The notes: a model not told the origin generated them from the letters alone. A stretch of 64,000 bases of DNA from Saccharofermentans sp. (GCA_024403675.1 JAKSRH010000001.1:1-64000); one strand, 5' to 3'. Counted from the first letter of the stretch, positions 1 through 7,616 are shown. Translations and numbers: made by a program.

Positions 1-180
1 GTACGTTTCGCCGGGGTACGGGGAGCCGTCGGTCGTGGTGGTGGAGAGGCCGAGTTCTTTGAGATTAAAGATGATCTCAAGAATAGAATAGATGGGCTTA
101 TTGGGCCAGGTGATATTATTCTTATTCTTGGACCAGAAGATATTAGACATATGGGCGACGTATTGTGCCCTCATGCGTAA
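1..180 (+). CDS. murC: Mur ligase C-terminal fragment, probably UDP-N-acetylmuramate--L-alanine ligase
   Basis: Only the last 59 codons are present, in frame 1 and ending at TAA 178-180. The tail reads PGDIILILGPEDIRHMGDVL, which resembles the end of the MurC C-terminal domain (family pattern GDxVLxxGAGDIxxVGxxL). MurC adds L-Ala to UDP-MurNAc in the cytoplasm. The call rests on this short tail only. The first ~55 bases are unusually G-rich (RGAVGRGGGE when translated) and do not resemble Mur ligases or the local composition, so that part is uncertain. The next gene starts 11 bases after the stop and is probably co-transcribed. Confidence 0.5.
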   Translation, partial: VRFAGVRGAVGRGGGEAEFFEIKDDLKNRIDGLIGPGDIILILGPEDIRHMGDVLCPHA

Positions 181-191
181 TAGGTGAATAA

Positions 192-1634
192 GTGAAGAAA
201 TCATCTCAGGCACAGTCTATTATGACTTCTAGGAAAAAAGCACCAGATATAATCTCTATCGTTGGTATTGTAGGAATTGTTGTCAGCATGATATTGGCAA
301 TGATTGTCCTAATTATGCCTTCTGTTGGTGAGCCGCGTAGAGATGCATCTACGGTAGTTTTTGTAGGTGAATATAACTATTTCCCTAATAATAGTATGAA
401 GAATACATTAAGAGCTATTGGGTTTAATATGGAGGTGTCTGAGGGTGCTCCAGATGTAGATGATGGACCTGCTATTGTTGTGGGAGTAGGTGGCAACTCA
501 TTTGAATATGTGTATGCGTACAAGAATAACCCATCAGTAATAGGCTTTGTTTTGGTTTGTCCTACATTCCCTGAAGGTTCTAAGGTAAATGGTATGAATG
601 CATCTGATCCTTTGCAGGATATCGCGATTTTTGCTGGAGAAGATAATACAAAGGATGTTTCTTCTATTAGTGATGCAAGACTTATTTATGAGAGACTTTC
701 TGGTGATGATACTGTATACGGAACTCCTATCAAAAGAGGAGGACTTTTCGCGTCTAAATGCTATGTGAATAATAGTCAGAACAGATGGCTTTCTCTTAGT
801 AGCTTTAAGGTTACTAATCCAGAACAGCTACTTTTCTCACCGTTATTCCAAAATGAATTAGCGGGATATCTTAGCACTTCTTATGGAAATAATAAGACTG
901 CTTCATATGCCAGAATTAATGCATACTATGTTCTTACCTTATTTTCTTTGATGATTGCTTTGGTATCCATTTGTATTTACCTTGCAGGAGTTCCTGTGAA
1001 GATGGATAGCATAAAGATAGGAAGTAGTGGATACGTGCTTTCTGGTCTAGGATTGATAGTTGTAGCAAGTATTATGGTTGTAGGAACAATGATCCCTAGA
1101 ACTAGAGATGCTGTTTTACGAATAGTTCCATTTAGTTCTGTAATGATAGTTGTTCTTGCAGCTTTAACGGCGGTAGTGATTTTTGTTACTGGCAAGGCGA
1201 CAAAGGTAACAGGAAGAAGTTCTAGAAAAGATAGTAAATTAGATGTGCTTGTGAGAAATATTGTGTGTGCGGTAGCTCCTGCTATATTGTGTATCGAGTA
1301 CGTTCTTATCCTTGGAGATATGAGTACCGACAGAATGGCTGCTATCGCGGTTATTGCAGTGCTAGATGCGATTTCGTTGGTTGTATTAGCTTATGTGGAT
1401 CTTAAGTACGCTTATGTATCTAGCATTTTGGCAGTCATTTGTGCAGTGGTTCTTATGCTTGTAGGTTCTATGGCAAAAGAACAGCTTATGGTGAAGTATG
1501 GCATGGCTGCACTTGTAAGTATAGTGGGTGCAAATGTTGTAGCTTTCCCATCATTAAGACATGGAACAAACCCAGTGTTTACAGGTATTACACACGGAAT
1601 AGCTGTGCTTTTGTTACTTGTAGCATTTATATAA
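192..1634 (+). CDS. Polytopic membrane protein of unknown function
   Basis: This is a 480-residue protein that I do not recognise. It starts at GTG 192, with AGGTGA at 182-187 as a possible ribosome site. One hydrophobic segment lies near residues 20-42. A non-hydrophobic stretch of about 200 residues follows, probably outside the membrane. From about residue 245 there are roughly seven to eight closely spaced hydrophobic segments to the C terminus, which ends in a hydrophobic run (GIAVLLLLVAFI). No catalytic motif is visible. It follows the Mur ligase fragment by 11 bases, suggesting one operon, and precedes the strong rplU promoter. A transport or envelope role would be guesswork. Confidence 0.75.
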   Translation: MKKSSQAQSIMTSRKKAPDIISIVGIVGIVVSMILAMIVLIMPSVGEPRRDASTVVFVGEYNYFPNNSMKNTLRAIGFNMEVSEGAPDVDDGPAIVVGVGGNSFEYVYAYKNNPSVIGFVLVCPTFPEGSKVNGMNASDPLQDIAIFAGEDNTKDVSSISDARLIYERLSGDDTVYGTPIKRGGLFASKCYVNNSQNRWLSLSSFKVTNPEQLLFSPLFQNELAGYLSTSYGNNKTASYARINAYYVLTLFSLMIALVSICIYLAGVPVKMDSIKIGSSGYVLSGLGLIVVASIMVVGTMIPRTRDAVLRIVPFSSVMIVVLAALTAVVIFVTGKATKVTGRSSRKDSKLDVLVRNIVCAVAPAILCIEYVLILGDMSTDRMAAIAVIAVLDAISLVVLAYVDLKYAYVSSILAVICAVVLMLVGSMAKEQLMVKYGMAALVSIVGANVVAFPSLRHGTNPVFTGITHGIAVLLLLVAFI

Positions 1635-1642
1635 ATATTTCG

Positions 1643-1671
1643 TTGACACCTTGAGACTATTTTGATAGTAT
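1643..1671 (+). promoter_or_regulatory. Strong promoter of the rplU-prp-rpmA operon
   Basis: TTGACA (1643-1648), a 17-base spacer and TAGTAT (1666-1671) form a near-consensus sigma-A promoter starting 9 bases after the stop of the membrane protein gene. Predicted transcription start is near 1679, giving a leader of about 100 bases. Confidence 0.85.
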
Positions 1672-1678
1672 ATGTCGG

Positions 1679-1777
1679 TGACCGCATGCGCCGGGCTCTT
1701 AAATGTGCGCTTTTTTCGTGAAAGTGGCACTGCCTCGAGTAGAGCAGCGAGACTGGAAGAACAGGAGGAAAACATAC
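1679..1777 (+). promoter_or_regulatory. Ribosomal protein L21 leader (5' UTR)
   Basis: The ~100-base untranslated leader of rplU has short pairing segments (around GCATGCGC and ATGTGCGC, and CTCGAGTAGAGC) and a GC-rich start. Firmicutes rplU genes are known to carry an L21 leader thought to mediate feedback by the ribosomal protein. Position, length and the sequence around GCGCCGGGCTCTTAAA fit that family by memory. A covariance-model search against the Rfam L21_leader family would settle it. Confidence 0.6.
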
Positions 1778-2083
1778 ATGTACGCAGTAATTAAGACAGG
1801 CGGAAAGCAGTACAAGGTAGCTGCAGGCGACGAGATTTTCGTAGAGAAGCTCGAAGGCGAGGCTGGCGAGAAGATTACTTTCGACGAGGTTTTGGCTGTA
1901 GCTGATGACAATGGTATCAAGGCAGGCGCTGATTTGAAGGCAACTGTTGAGGCTGAGGTTGTTAAGCAGGGCAAGAACAAGAAGGTAGTTGTTCTTAAGT
2001 ACAAGGCTAAGAAGGGCTATCGTAGAAAGAATGGCCACAGACAGCCATACACACGTGTACGTATCACATCTATCAACGCTTAA
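1778..2083 (+). CDS. rplU: 50S ribosomal protein L21
   Basis: L21 binds 23S rRNA in the large ribosomal subunit. The 101-residue product has the L21 opening [14 protein letters not shown] and the conserved ending with [17 protein letters not shown], at the normal family length. The ATG at 1778 was chosen over an in-frame upstream start because AGGAGG at 1763-1768 sits 9 bases before it and because homologues begin at MYAV. It leads the classic Firmicutes order rplU-prp-rpmA with 15 bases to prp. Expression is driven by the promoter at 1643-1671 and may be controlled by the L21 leader. Confidence 0.98.
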   Translation: MYAVIKTGGKQYKVAAGDEIFVEKLEGEAGEKITFDEVLAVADDNGIKAGADLKATVEAEVVKQGKNKKVVVLKYKAKKGYRRKNGHRQPYTRVRITSINA

Positions 2084-2098
2084 TTGAGGTTGTGACAC

Positions 2099-2470
2099 AT
2101 GATTACCGTTAAGATTGTCAGAGACGACAGAAGACAGATAACTGGAATGTTCATGGATGGACATGCTGGTTATGCAGAAGAAGGATTTGACATCATATGT
2201 GCAGGAGCATCGACACTCTTTTATACACTTGCTAATTCTCTTGAGAGAATCTGTGGGTTGGATAGTGAGAGAATCGCTAGGATTGATGAAGATAATGGCG
2301 ATGGTGAGGTCGTAGCAGAGGTAGTAATACCTCAGGGTTCCTTTCATTCAGCTGAGGAAGCTGACAGAGCACAGGTTGTTATGGAGACTATTCGAACAGG
2401 CTTTATAACACTTGCTAGTAGCGTTAATGAAGACGGCAATCAGTACATTCGAATCGTAGAAGAAAATTGA
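2099..2470 (+). CDS. prp: Ribosomal-processing cysteine protease Prp
   Basis: Prp is the cysteine protease that removes the N-terminal extension of ribosomal protein L27 in Firmicutes. The 123-residue protein shows the catalytic dyad in its usual setting: His22 in GHAGYAEEGFD and Cys34 in IICAGASTL. It lies between rplU and rpmA, the standard location. The substrate is encoded next door: the rpmA product begins [10 protein letters not shown], matching the known Prp recognition sequence. Start ATG at 2099 has only a weak upstream purine stretch (TTGAGGTTG). Length and motifs fit the family. Confidence 0.95.
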   Translation: MITVKIVRDDRRQITGMFMDGHAGYAEEGFDIICAGASTLFYTLANSLERICGLDSERIARIDEDNGDGEVVAEVVIPQGSFHSAEEADRAQVVMETIRTGFITLASSVNEDGNQYIRIVEEN

Positions 2471-2491
2471 GAAATCTTGGAGGTTGTAACT

Positions 2492-2773
2492 ATGCTTAAG
2501 ATGAATTTACAGCTCTTCGCTCATAAGAAAGGTATGGGTTCGACTAAGAATGGTCGTGACTCAGAATCCAAGAGACTTGGAGCTAAGAAAGGCGACGGTC
2601 AGTCCGTTCTCGCTGGTAACATTCTTGTAAGACAGCGCGGTACAAAGATCCACCCAGGTAACAATGTTGGTATCGGATCTGATGATACACTCTATGCTCG
2701 TATTAGCGGTATTGTTAAGTATGAGCGTGTTGGTTCTAGCAAGAAGCAGGTTTCTGTATATCCTGCAGAGTAA
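2492..2773 (+). CDS. rpmA: 50S ribosomal protein L27 with Prp-cleavable N-terminal extension
   Basis: L27 reaches towards the peptidyl-transferase centre of the large subunit. The 93-residue product starts [14 protein letters not shown], followed by the conserved mature start [15 protein letters not shown]. In Staphylococcus aureus the corresponding extension is cut after Phe9, and the same Phe9-Ala10 junction is present here. The ATG at 2492 is preferred to the in-frame TTG at 2477 because GGAGG at 2479-2483 lies correctly before it and the extension then has family length. A terminator follows at 2800-2828. Confidence 0.97.
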   Translation: MLKMNLQLFAHKKGMGSTKNGRDSESKRLGAKKGDGQSVLAGNILVRQRGTKIHPGNNVGIGSDDTLYARISGIVKYERVGSSKKQVSVYPAE

Positions 2774-2799
2774 TTGCTCATTAACCAGATAAATTCACG

Positions 2800-2828
2800 G
2801 CCTGTCGTATAATCGACAGGCTGTTTTT
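2800..2828 (+). terminator. Rho-independent terminator after rpmA
   Basis: An 8-bp perfect stem GCCTGTCG / CGACAGGC with loop TATAAT is followed by TGTTTTT. It closes the rplU-prp-rpmA operon. Confidence 0.9.
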
Positions 2829-2862
2829 ATCTAAAGATTTGTTTTTTAGAAAGGGTCTCGAT

Positions 2863-4134
2863 ATGTTTATCGATCATTCCAAAATTTATGTAAAAGCTGG
2901 TGACGGCGGTCCAGGTTGTGTGTCATTTCATACAGAAAAGTATATTACTAACGGTGGTCCAGATGGTGGCGACGGTGGTAAGGGTGGCGATGTTGTATTT
3001 TATGCAGTCGCTAAGTTGACTACGCTTCAGTCTTTTAGATTTAAGCATAAGTTTGTTGCTCCTAATGGAGGCAAGGGAATGAACCGCCAGATGTATGGTC
3101 GTGGTGGTGAGGACCTTCGTATTGGTGTACCTGTAGGTACAATTATTAAAGATGCTGCTACTGGTAAGATTCTTGCTGACTTCACAGAAGACAAGCAGGA
3201 GGTAATTATTGCCAAAGGCGGTAAGGGTGGTCTTGGTAATATGCATTTTGCTAATGCTGTTAGACAGGCCCCTAGATTTGCTCATGCTGGTATTCCAGGT
3301 GAAGAGAAGGAGCTTATGATTGAGCTCAAGCTTATCGCTGATGTAGGACTTGTTGGTTATCCTAATGCAGGTAAGTCTACTCTTCTTTCTGTAATGACAG
3401 CTGCTAAGCCTAAAATTGCTAATTATCCATTTACTACATTGGAGCCAGTTCTCGGTGTTGTACAGGATTTTGATCAGTCCTTCGTTATTGCTGATATCCC
3501 TGGTCTTATCGAGGATGCACATGATGGTGCTGGACTTGGTCATGACTTCCTTCGTCATGTAGAGAGAACAAGACTTCTTATTCATGTAGTAGATGTTTCT
3601 GCTCAGGATGGAAGAGATCCTATTGATGATTTTAATTCCATTAATGATGAGCTTGTTCAGTTTAATAGTAGCCTTGGTGAGAGAACACAGGTTGTTGTTG
3701 CTAATAAGTGTGACGCTGCTACACAGGAGGAAATTGACCTCTTTGTAGAAGAAGTTAAGGCACAGGGCTTCGAGAATGTGTTTGTGATTTCTGCTGCTGC
3801 TAGAATTGGAATCAAAGAACTTAAAGATAAGGTAACTGAGCTTGTAAGTAAGCTTCCTCCAGTTGTTCTTCATGATGAGATTGAAGAGGAGAAAGTATAT
3901 AGATTTGAGAAAGAAGAACAGTTCAAAATCGAGATTCACGATGGTGTATACGAAGTTACTGGAACATGGGCTCACGTGGTTATGGAGTCTACTAACTTCG
4001 ATGATCCAGATTCACTTTCTTACTTCCAGCGTTCCATGATTTCTGCGGGTGTTATTGATGCACTTAGAAATGCTGGTATTAATGAGGGCGATACGGTTAA
4101 AATTGGACCACTAGAGTTCGATTTTGTTGAATAA
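2863..4134 (+). CDS. obgE: GTPase Obg/CgtA, ribosome assembly and stress GTPase
   Basis: Obg is an essential GTPase that associates with the 50S subunit late in its assembly. The 423-residue protein has the glycine-rich Obg fold (about residues 1-160, many GGxGG turns), then the G domain with GYPNAGKST at 165-173, DIPG at 211-214 and NKCD at 281-284, then a C-terminal OCT domain. ATG 2863 was chosen over an in-frame TTG at 2839 because homologues begin MFIDxxKIYVKAG and AGAAAGGG precedes it. It follows the rpmA terminator, so it needs its own promoter, which I could not place. Position next to rpmA is typical. Confidence 0.97.
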   Translation: MFIDHSKIYVKAGDGGPGCVSFHTEKYITNGGPDGGDGGKGGDVVFYAVAKLTTLQSFRFKHKFVAPNGGKGMNRQMYGRGGEDLRIGVPVGTIIKDAATGKILADFTEDKQEVIIAKGGKGGLGNMHFANAVRQAPRFAHAGIPGEEKELMIELKLIADVGLVGYPNAGKSTLLSVMTAAKPKIANYPFTTLEPVLGVVQDFDQSFVIADIPGLIEDAHDGAGLGHDFLRHVERTRLLIHVVDVSAQDGRDPIDDFNSINDELVQFNSSLGERTQVVVANKCDAATQEEIDLFVEEVKAQGFENVFVISAAARIGIKELKDKVTELVSKLPPVVLHDEIEEEKVYRFEKEEQFKIEIHDGVYEVTGTWAHVVMESTNFDDPDSLSYFQRSMISAGVIDALRNAGINEGDTVKIGPLEFDFVE

Positions 4135-4248
4135 GTACATAATCTTTGTGACTATTAACAATTTGTTCACAGAAAATCCTTTTTAAGCCGTAAGATTAGG
4201 TTATACTTAACACATAAGAAAAAGAAATCTTCATGAGTTTGGGTTTGT

Positions 4249-4281
4249 AAGCTTCTGTCGAAGGACGGAGGCTTTTATTTT
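4249..4281 (+). terminator. Rho-independent terminator in the obg downstream gap
   Basis: An 11-bp stem AAGCTTCTGTC / GACGGAGGCTT (with G-T pairs) is followed by TTATTTTG. It lies 115 bases after obg, so it either ends the obg transcript or a small transcript starting near the TATACT at 4202-4207. Between it and the next gene (4282-4385) there is an AT-rich stretch with TATAAT at 4344-4349 that could be the next gene's -10 box; its -35 is weak. Confidence 0.8.
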
Positions 4282-4385
4282 GCCCTAAATTAGTTGCCTT
4301 ACTCTTTCCTATATTCTTGTTTTTAATAAAGAGTGAGAACTGATATAATTTAAAAACTAATTACGAAACGGATGAATGGTTATAA

Positions 4386-5717
4386 ATGGAAGAGATTTAT
4401 TATTCTGATTATTTTTCAGTTGAGTTTGATAAGGATAGTGAGTGTGCTTTATTAGTTTGGAAAAAGTATGAAGCTATGGATAATTTCCGTACTCCTCTTA
4501 TGAAGGCTTGCGACATGATCAGAAAGCATCAAAGTGATGTGCTTATTATTGATAGAACTATTAATCCTAATGTTGCTGATAAGGATAAGAAGTGGGTATC
4601 TACAGTATTTGTATCAGCTCTTAAAAAGTCTGGTTGTAAGAAGATTATTATTGTTGGTGAGAAGAAGGATTTTGATTTGTCTTCTTATCCATATGATGTT
4701 CTTAAGAAAAAGTTTGATATTGAATTTGCAGAAAGTTCTGATCTAGCGCTCGCATCTTTGACCCCTGAAAATAAGATGTCAGTGAAGGAAGCATTGGACT
4801 ATATGGGGCTTCCTCATGATGCTACTCCTTATGTTATTGATGAGAAGTTTTGGCAGATGAGTAAAAACATCCGTGCAGCAGGTGGTGATGATTACGAGGC
4901 AAAGCTTGATGAGTTGTCCGAAGTGTATGATATCGCTAGTGGTCGTAAGATTTCCCGTGATAAGGCATTAGCTGCACATAATCGTAAGAAGAAGTATTTT
5001 GGAAAGACTGCGGATGAATGGAAGACACATTTTTCTTACTCTTGGTTTAAGTATTTGCTTATTTTGCTTGGTGTATTTGTGGCAGGAAGTCTCATTTATA
5101 ACATGTTCATAAAGCCTCGAATTGATTGTGGAATTGTATCTGTTGGTCACTTTGCGTGTGATGGTAAGTACTATGAGCAGCTTCTTCTCGAAGAGATGGG
5201 ATTTAAGAATGCTTATGTAAATACAGCGGATGTAGTAGTTCCTAATGATGAAGGTCAGATGAGTGCTGCTTATGCGGAACAGTCTGCAGATTCTATGCTT
5301 GTTTCTAAGCCTAATATTTTGATTACAGATTCCAAGACTACACCTTACTATTTCTCTGCGTGTGCTGATATGACTAATACATATGAGATGCTTCGTGAGA
5401 ATTTGGTTGAGAATAAGTTTGATAAACTCGTTCCTGTGTATCTTAGTGAGAGAGAATTTTACTACATGATTATGACTTATGAATATGAGTCTGGTTATGG
5501 TGAAGCATTTACTAGTGCTGATCTCGCACAGTACAATCCAGAGCAAATTATGATTGGCATAATGGTAGAGGACCCAGAGTACATGGGTGCTATGGGATAT
5601 GATTGTTATTGGCTCGAAGATGATGAGATTCGTCTCGTATTCTCTGTATATACTGAGTCTATTAACGCTGCTGATTCAGACAAGATTTTGCTTAAGATTT
5701 TTAACGATACATTATAA
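4386..5717 (+). CDS. Membrane-anchored protein with a degenerate J-like segment, function unknown
   Basis: This 443-residue protein is not assigned to a family I know. Residues 1-120 are a hydrophilic N-terminal domain. Residues ~133-185 (EALDYMGLPHDATPYVIDEKF and onward to LDELSEVYDIASGR) have the spacing and hydrophobic pattern of a J domain but no HPD tripeptide. A single transmembrane helix follows near residues 219-241 (YLLILLGVFVAGSLIYNMFI). The ~200 C-terminal residues are acidic and probably external. The ribosome site before ATG 4386 is weak. Its 3' end overlaps the convergent rsuA-type gene by 6 bases. The J-like reading is inference. Confidence 0.75.
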   Translation: MEEIYYSDYFSVEFDKDSECALLVWKKYEAMDNFRTPLMKACDMIRKHQSDVLIIDRTINPNVADKDKKWVSTVFVSALKKSGCKKIIIVGEKKDFDLSSYPYDVLKKKFDIEFAESSDLALASLTPENKMSVKEALDYMGLPHDATPYVIDEKFWQMSKNIRAAGGDDYEAKLDELSEVYDIASGRKISRDKALAAHNRKKKYFGKTADEWKTHFSYSWFKYLLILLGVFVAGSLIYNMFIKPRIDCGIVSVGHFACDGKYYEQLLLEEMGFKNAYVNTADVVVPNDEGQMSAAYAEQSADSMLVSKPNILITDSKTTPYYFSACADMTNTYEMLRENLVENKFDKLVPVYLSEREFYYMIMTYEYESGYGEAFTSADLAQYNPEQIMIGIMVEDPEYMGAMGYDCYWLEDDEIRLVFSVYTESINAADSDKILLKIFNDTL

Positions 5718-6431
5718 TCCTGTAGCAGCTTTGAGAGAGTGGATTTGATTCTCGGATAACTCGATTAATGAACCTGGCTCTGAATTCTCAGGGAGGGATA
5801 CCTCACCAATACTAATTCGTCTAAGTTCTACTACTTCACATCCCCAGCTAGAAATCATGCGACGCACCTCGTGTGTCTTGCCTTCGTATAGTGTAAGTAT
5901 AGCCTGATTGTTAGGTAGTAGCTCAAGCTTAGCTGGAGCTAACTTAATAGGTTTGTCCATGTCAGTTAGAGTCATGCCAGAAGCGGCCTCGTCAATTTGA
6001 GTCTGACCCAATTCGTTGCCACTATAAGTTACAAGATAATTCTTTGGTACTTCGTATTTAGGTGAAGTAAGTCTATGTGATAAATCACCGTCGTTAGTGA
6101 TAATTAATAAACCAGTAGTGTGGTAATCAAGTCTGCCTACAGGGCTTAGCTTGAGGTTTTTAAGATTAGCAGGGATAAAGTCTGCGATTGTTGGTAGGCG
6201 CTTGTCCTCCATAGCTGTGAGCACACCGTCAGGCTTATCCATCATAAAGTAAAGGTGAGACTTGGACACTGCGGATTCTCCGTCAAAAATAATGTCGTCA
6301 TCTTCTGTGACGTGAAATCCATTATCTTTTACGACAACGCCATTTACTGTAACCTTGCCCTTGCGAATGGCTTTGGTTACATCACTTCTAGTGCCGTATC
6401 CGGAATTTGAAAGCATTTTATCTAGTCTCAT
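5712..6431 (-). CDS. RsuA-family rRNA pseudouridine synthase
   Basis: This enzyme isomerises a uridine to pseudouridine in rRNA. The 239-residue protein has an N-terminal S4 RNA-binding domain (MRLDKMLSNSGYGTRSDVTK, residues 1-60) and the RsuA/RluB/E/F catalytic domain with the motif GRLDYHTTGLLIITNDG, whose Asp is the nucleophile. MMDKPDGVLTA and the later GKTHEVRRM also match the family. Whether it acts on 16S U516 (RsuA) or on a 23S site cannot be told from sequence. There is no Shine-Dalgarno before the ATG (6429-6431), and a TATAAT lies 7 bases upstream, so the mRNA may be leaderless. The 3' end overlaps the preceding convergent gene. Confidence 0.9.
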   Translation of the reverse strand: MRLDKMLSNSGYGTRSDVTKAIRKGKVTVNGVVVKDNGFHVTEDDDIIFDGESAVSKSHLYFMMDKPDGVLTAMEDKRLPTIADFIPANLKNLKLSPVGRLDYHTTGLLIITNDGDLSHRLTSPKYEVPKNYLVTYSGNELGQTQIDEAASGMTLTDMDKPIKLAPAKLELLPNNQAILTLYEGKTHEVRRMISSWGCEVVELRRISIGEVSLPENSEPGSLIELSENQIHSLKAATGL

Positions 6432-6469
6432 ACAAGGGATTATAACTTATATTGGTGTATAATTTCAGT
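6432..6469. promoter_or_regulatory. Compact divergent promoter region, possibly making two leaderless mRNAs
   Basis: Only 38 bases separate two divergent start codons. On the minus strand a TATAAT (6444-6439) ends 7 bases before the ATG of the pseudouridine synthase. On the plus strand TATAAT (6458-6463) ends 6 bases before the ATG of the Smr gene. Neither gene has a Shine-Dalgarno. Both -35 elements are weak (CTGAAA on minus). Confidence 0.6.
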
Positions 6470-6808
6470 ATGTATGTGATTAATTTGGAAAGTGGGTTGC
6501 CTACTGCTGACCAGGCTATGTCCAGACTTAATAATCAGATTTATCTGGCGCGTAGTACTAAGGGAGTGGCTGCGAAAATAATTCATGGTTATGGTTCATC
6601 TGGTAAAGGTGGAGTTATTAAAGCTGCTACATTGCGTCAGCTTCGTGTTTATAAGCAAAGAGGCGTAATTAAGGATTTCTGCCCTGGTGAGAAGTTTGGT
6701 CCTTTCTCGGAGGAGGGCAGACGCATTGTTGCCAAGTTTCCGGCTCTTCGTAAGGATTCGGATTGGGCGAGATCAAACGACGGCATTTCCATAATCATTT
6801 TTAAGTGA
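6470..6808 (+). CDS. Small Smr-domain protein
   Basis: A 112-residue protein consisting essentially of one Smr domain. Visible are the N-terminal INLESGLPTADQA segment, the central KIIHGYGSSGKGGVIKAATL (the family's HGxGxG loop) and the ending with GISIIIFK. Smr domains in MutS2 and related proteins bind or nick nucleic acids, but the role of stand-alone versions is unclear. ATG 6470 is chosen over an in-frame TTG at 6452 because TATAAT overlaps the extra N-terminal codons and homologous domains begin near here. It lacks a Shine-Dalgarno. The uracil-DNA glycosylase gene follows after 7 bases, suggesting one transcript. Confidence 0.85.
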   Translation: MYVINLESGLPTADQAMSRLNNQIYLARSTKGVAAKIIHGYGSSGKGGVIKAATLRQLRVYKQRGVIKDFCPGEKFGPFSEEGRRIVAKFPALRKDSDWARSNDGISIIIFK

Positions 6809-6815
6809 GGTTAAT

Positions 6816-7406
6816 ATGACAGAGGCAGAGTTTAATAGTAACTGGGAAGAATTCGAAAGCGAGTGCAGAAGCTGCAAGGATTGTGGTCTTTGCGAGACAG
6901 TTACTAATGTTGTTATTTATCGTGGTGCGCGTCAAGCTCCACTTATGGTTATCGGCGAGGCACCTGGTGCTAATGAGGATGCCCAGGGAAAGCCTTTCGT
7001 AGGAAGGTCAGGACAGCTCCTTCAAAATCTTCTCGAGTCCTATGGCTTTAATGACAGTAACTACCATATCTGTAATATCTGTAAGTGCCGTCCACCTGAG
7101 AATAGACGTCCAACTCCTACAGAGATTGCAGCTTGTAAGAAACATCTGGCAAAGCAGTTCCGCTTGGTAAAGCCTAAGGTAGTTGTTCTTTGTGGTTCTA
7201 CTGCGTACGAGGCGTTTTACGGTAAGAAACCTACCATGAAAAATGTGCGCGGTAACTTCGAGGAGAAGAATGGTTATTACATCATGACAACCTTCCACCC
7301 AGCGTATGCGCTTCGTGATCCAAAGAATAAAATCCCTATGTACGACGATCTCGGTAAGGTTAGAGCAAAGCTTGAGGAGTTAGGATTAGTTGAAAAGTTA
7401 CAGTGA
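6816..7406 (+). CDS. Family 4 uracil-DNA glycosylase (Fe-S)
   Basis: Removes uracil from DNA in base-excision repair. The 196-residue protein carries motif A GEAPGANEDAQGKPFVGRSG, the motif B-type HPAYALR near the C terminus, and four Cys near the N terminus (C17, C20, C23, C26) plus further Cys in CKCRPP and AACKKH. Some of these would ligate the [4Fe-4S] cluster typical of family 4 enzymes. Start ATG 6816 lies 7 bases after the Smr gene with GAGGT upstream, so the two are likely co-transcribed. A terminator follows at 7413-7450. Length is normal for the family. Confidence 0.93.
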   Translation: MTEAEFNSNWEEFESECRSCKDCGLCETVTNVVIYRGARQAPLMVIGEAPGANEDAQGKPFVGRSGQLLQNLLESYGFNDSNYHICNICKCRPPENRRPTPTEIAACKKHLAKQFRLVKPKVVVLCGSTAYEAFYGKKPTMKNVRGNFEEKNGYYIMTTFHPAYALRDPKNKIPMYDDLGKVRAKLEELGLVEKLQ

Positions 7407-7412
7407 AAATGA

Positions 7413-7450
7413 AGAGAGAGTTTCATGAGGTTTGAAACCCTCTCTTTTTT
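7413..7450 (+). terminator. Rho-independent terminator after the uracil-DNA glycosylase gene
   Basis: Stem AGAGAGAGTTTC (7413-7424) pairs with GAAACCCTCTCT (7434-7445) with one A/C mismatch, followed by a T run to 7450. Confidence 0.9.
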
Positions 7451-7475
7451 ATTGCTTTGATTATGAGAGGGGAGG

Positions 7476-7522
7476 ACACCAAATCGTACACTAAATCAGA
7501 AAATAAGTGTACAAAATGGTGT
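7476..7522. repeat. 47-bp GTACA palindrome, related to the cluster at 38566-38760
   Basis: Two nested inverted repeats: ACACCA (7476-7481) with TGGTGT (7517-7522), and GTACACT (7486-7492) with AGTGTAC (7506-7512). The left half ACACCAAATCGTACA recurs twice at 38568-38654, also preceded in one copy by a GAGGGGGAGAG-like purine run. Together with the array-like composition this marks a dispersed intergenic repeat. The stretch 7523-7590 between it and the tracrRNA terminator shows nothing I can identify. Confidence 0.8.
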
Positions 7523-7591
7523 ACAGGGTGCTTTTGGGGGAATCAAATATAAATATTACTGCTACGGTTATGGATTCAGTGATTATATAAA

Positions 7592-7616
7592 TAAAAAAGA
7601 CGAACCGAAGCTCGCC
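7592..7616 (-). terminator. Terminator of the tracrRNA
   Basis: On the minus strand, GGCGAGC-TTCG-GTTCGTC (7616-7599, with G-T pairs) is followed by six T. It is a stable tetraloop hairpin that ends the tracrRNA. Confidence 0.9.

Noticed and set aside
1412..2347. Minus-strand open frame of 311 codons opposite rplU and prp
   Set aside because: It lies antisense to confidently identified genes, and its peptide is rich in Ser, Cys and Leu as expected for a shadow frame.
2808..2813. TATAAT between rpmA and obg as a promoter -10
   Set aside because: It is the loop of the rpmA terminator and has no -35 partner at the right distance.
7481..7530. Possible small CRISPR-like or leader element upstream of the tracrRNA
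   Set aside because: The sequence matches the GTACA palindrome family, not the CRISPR repeat.
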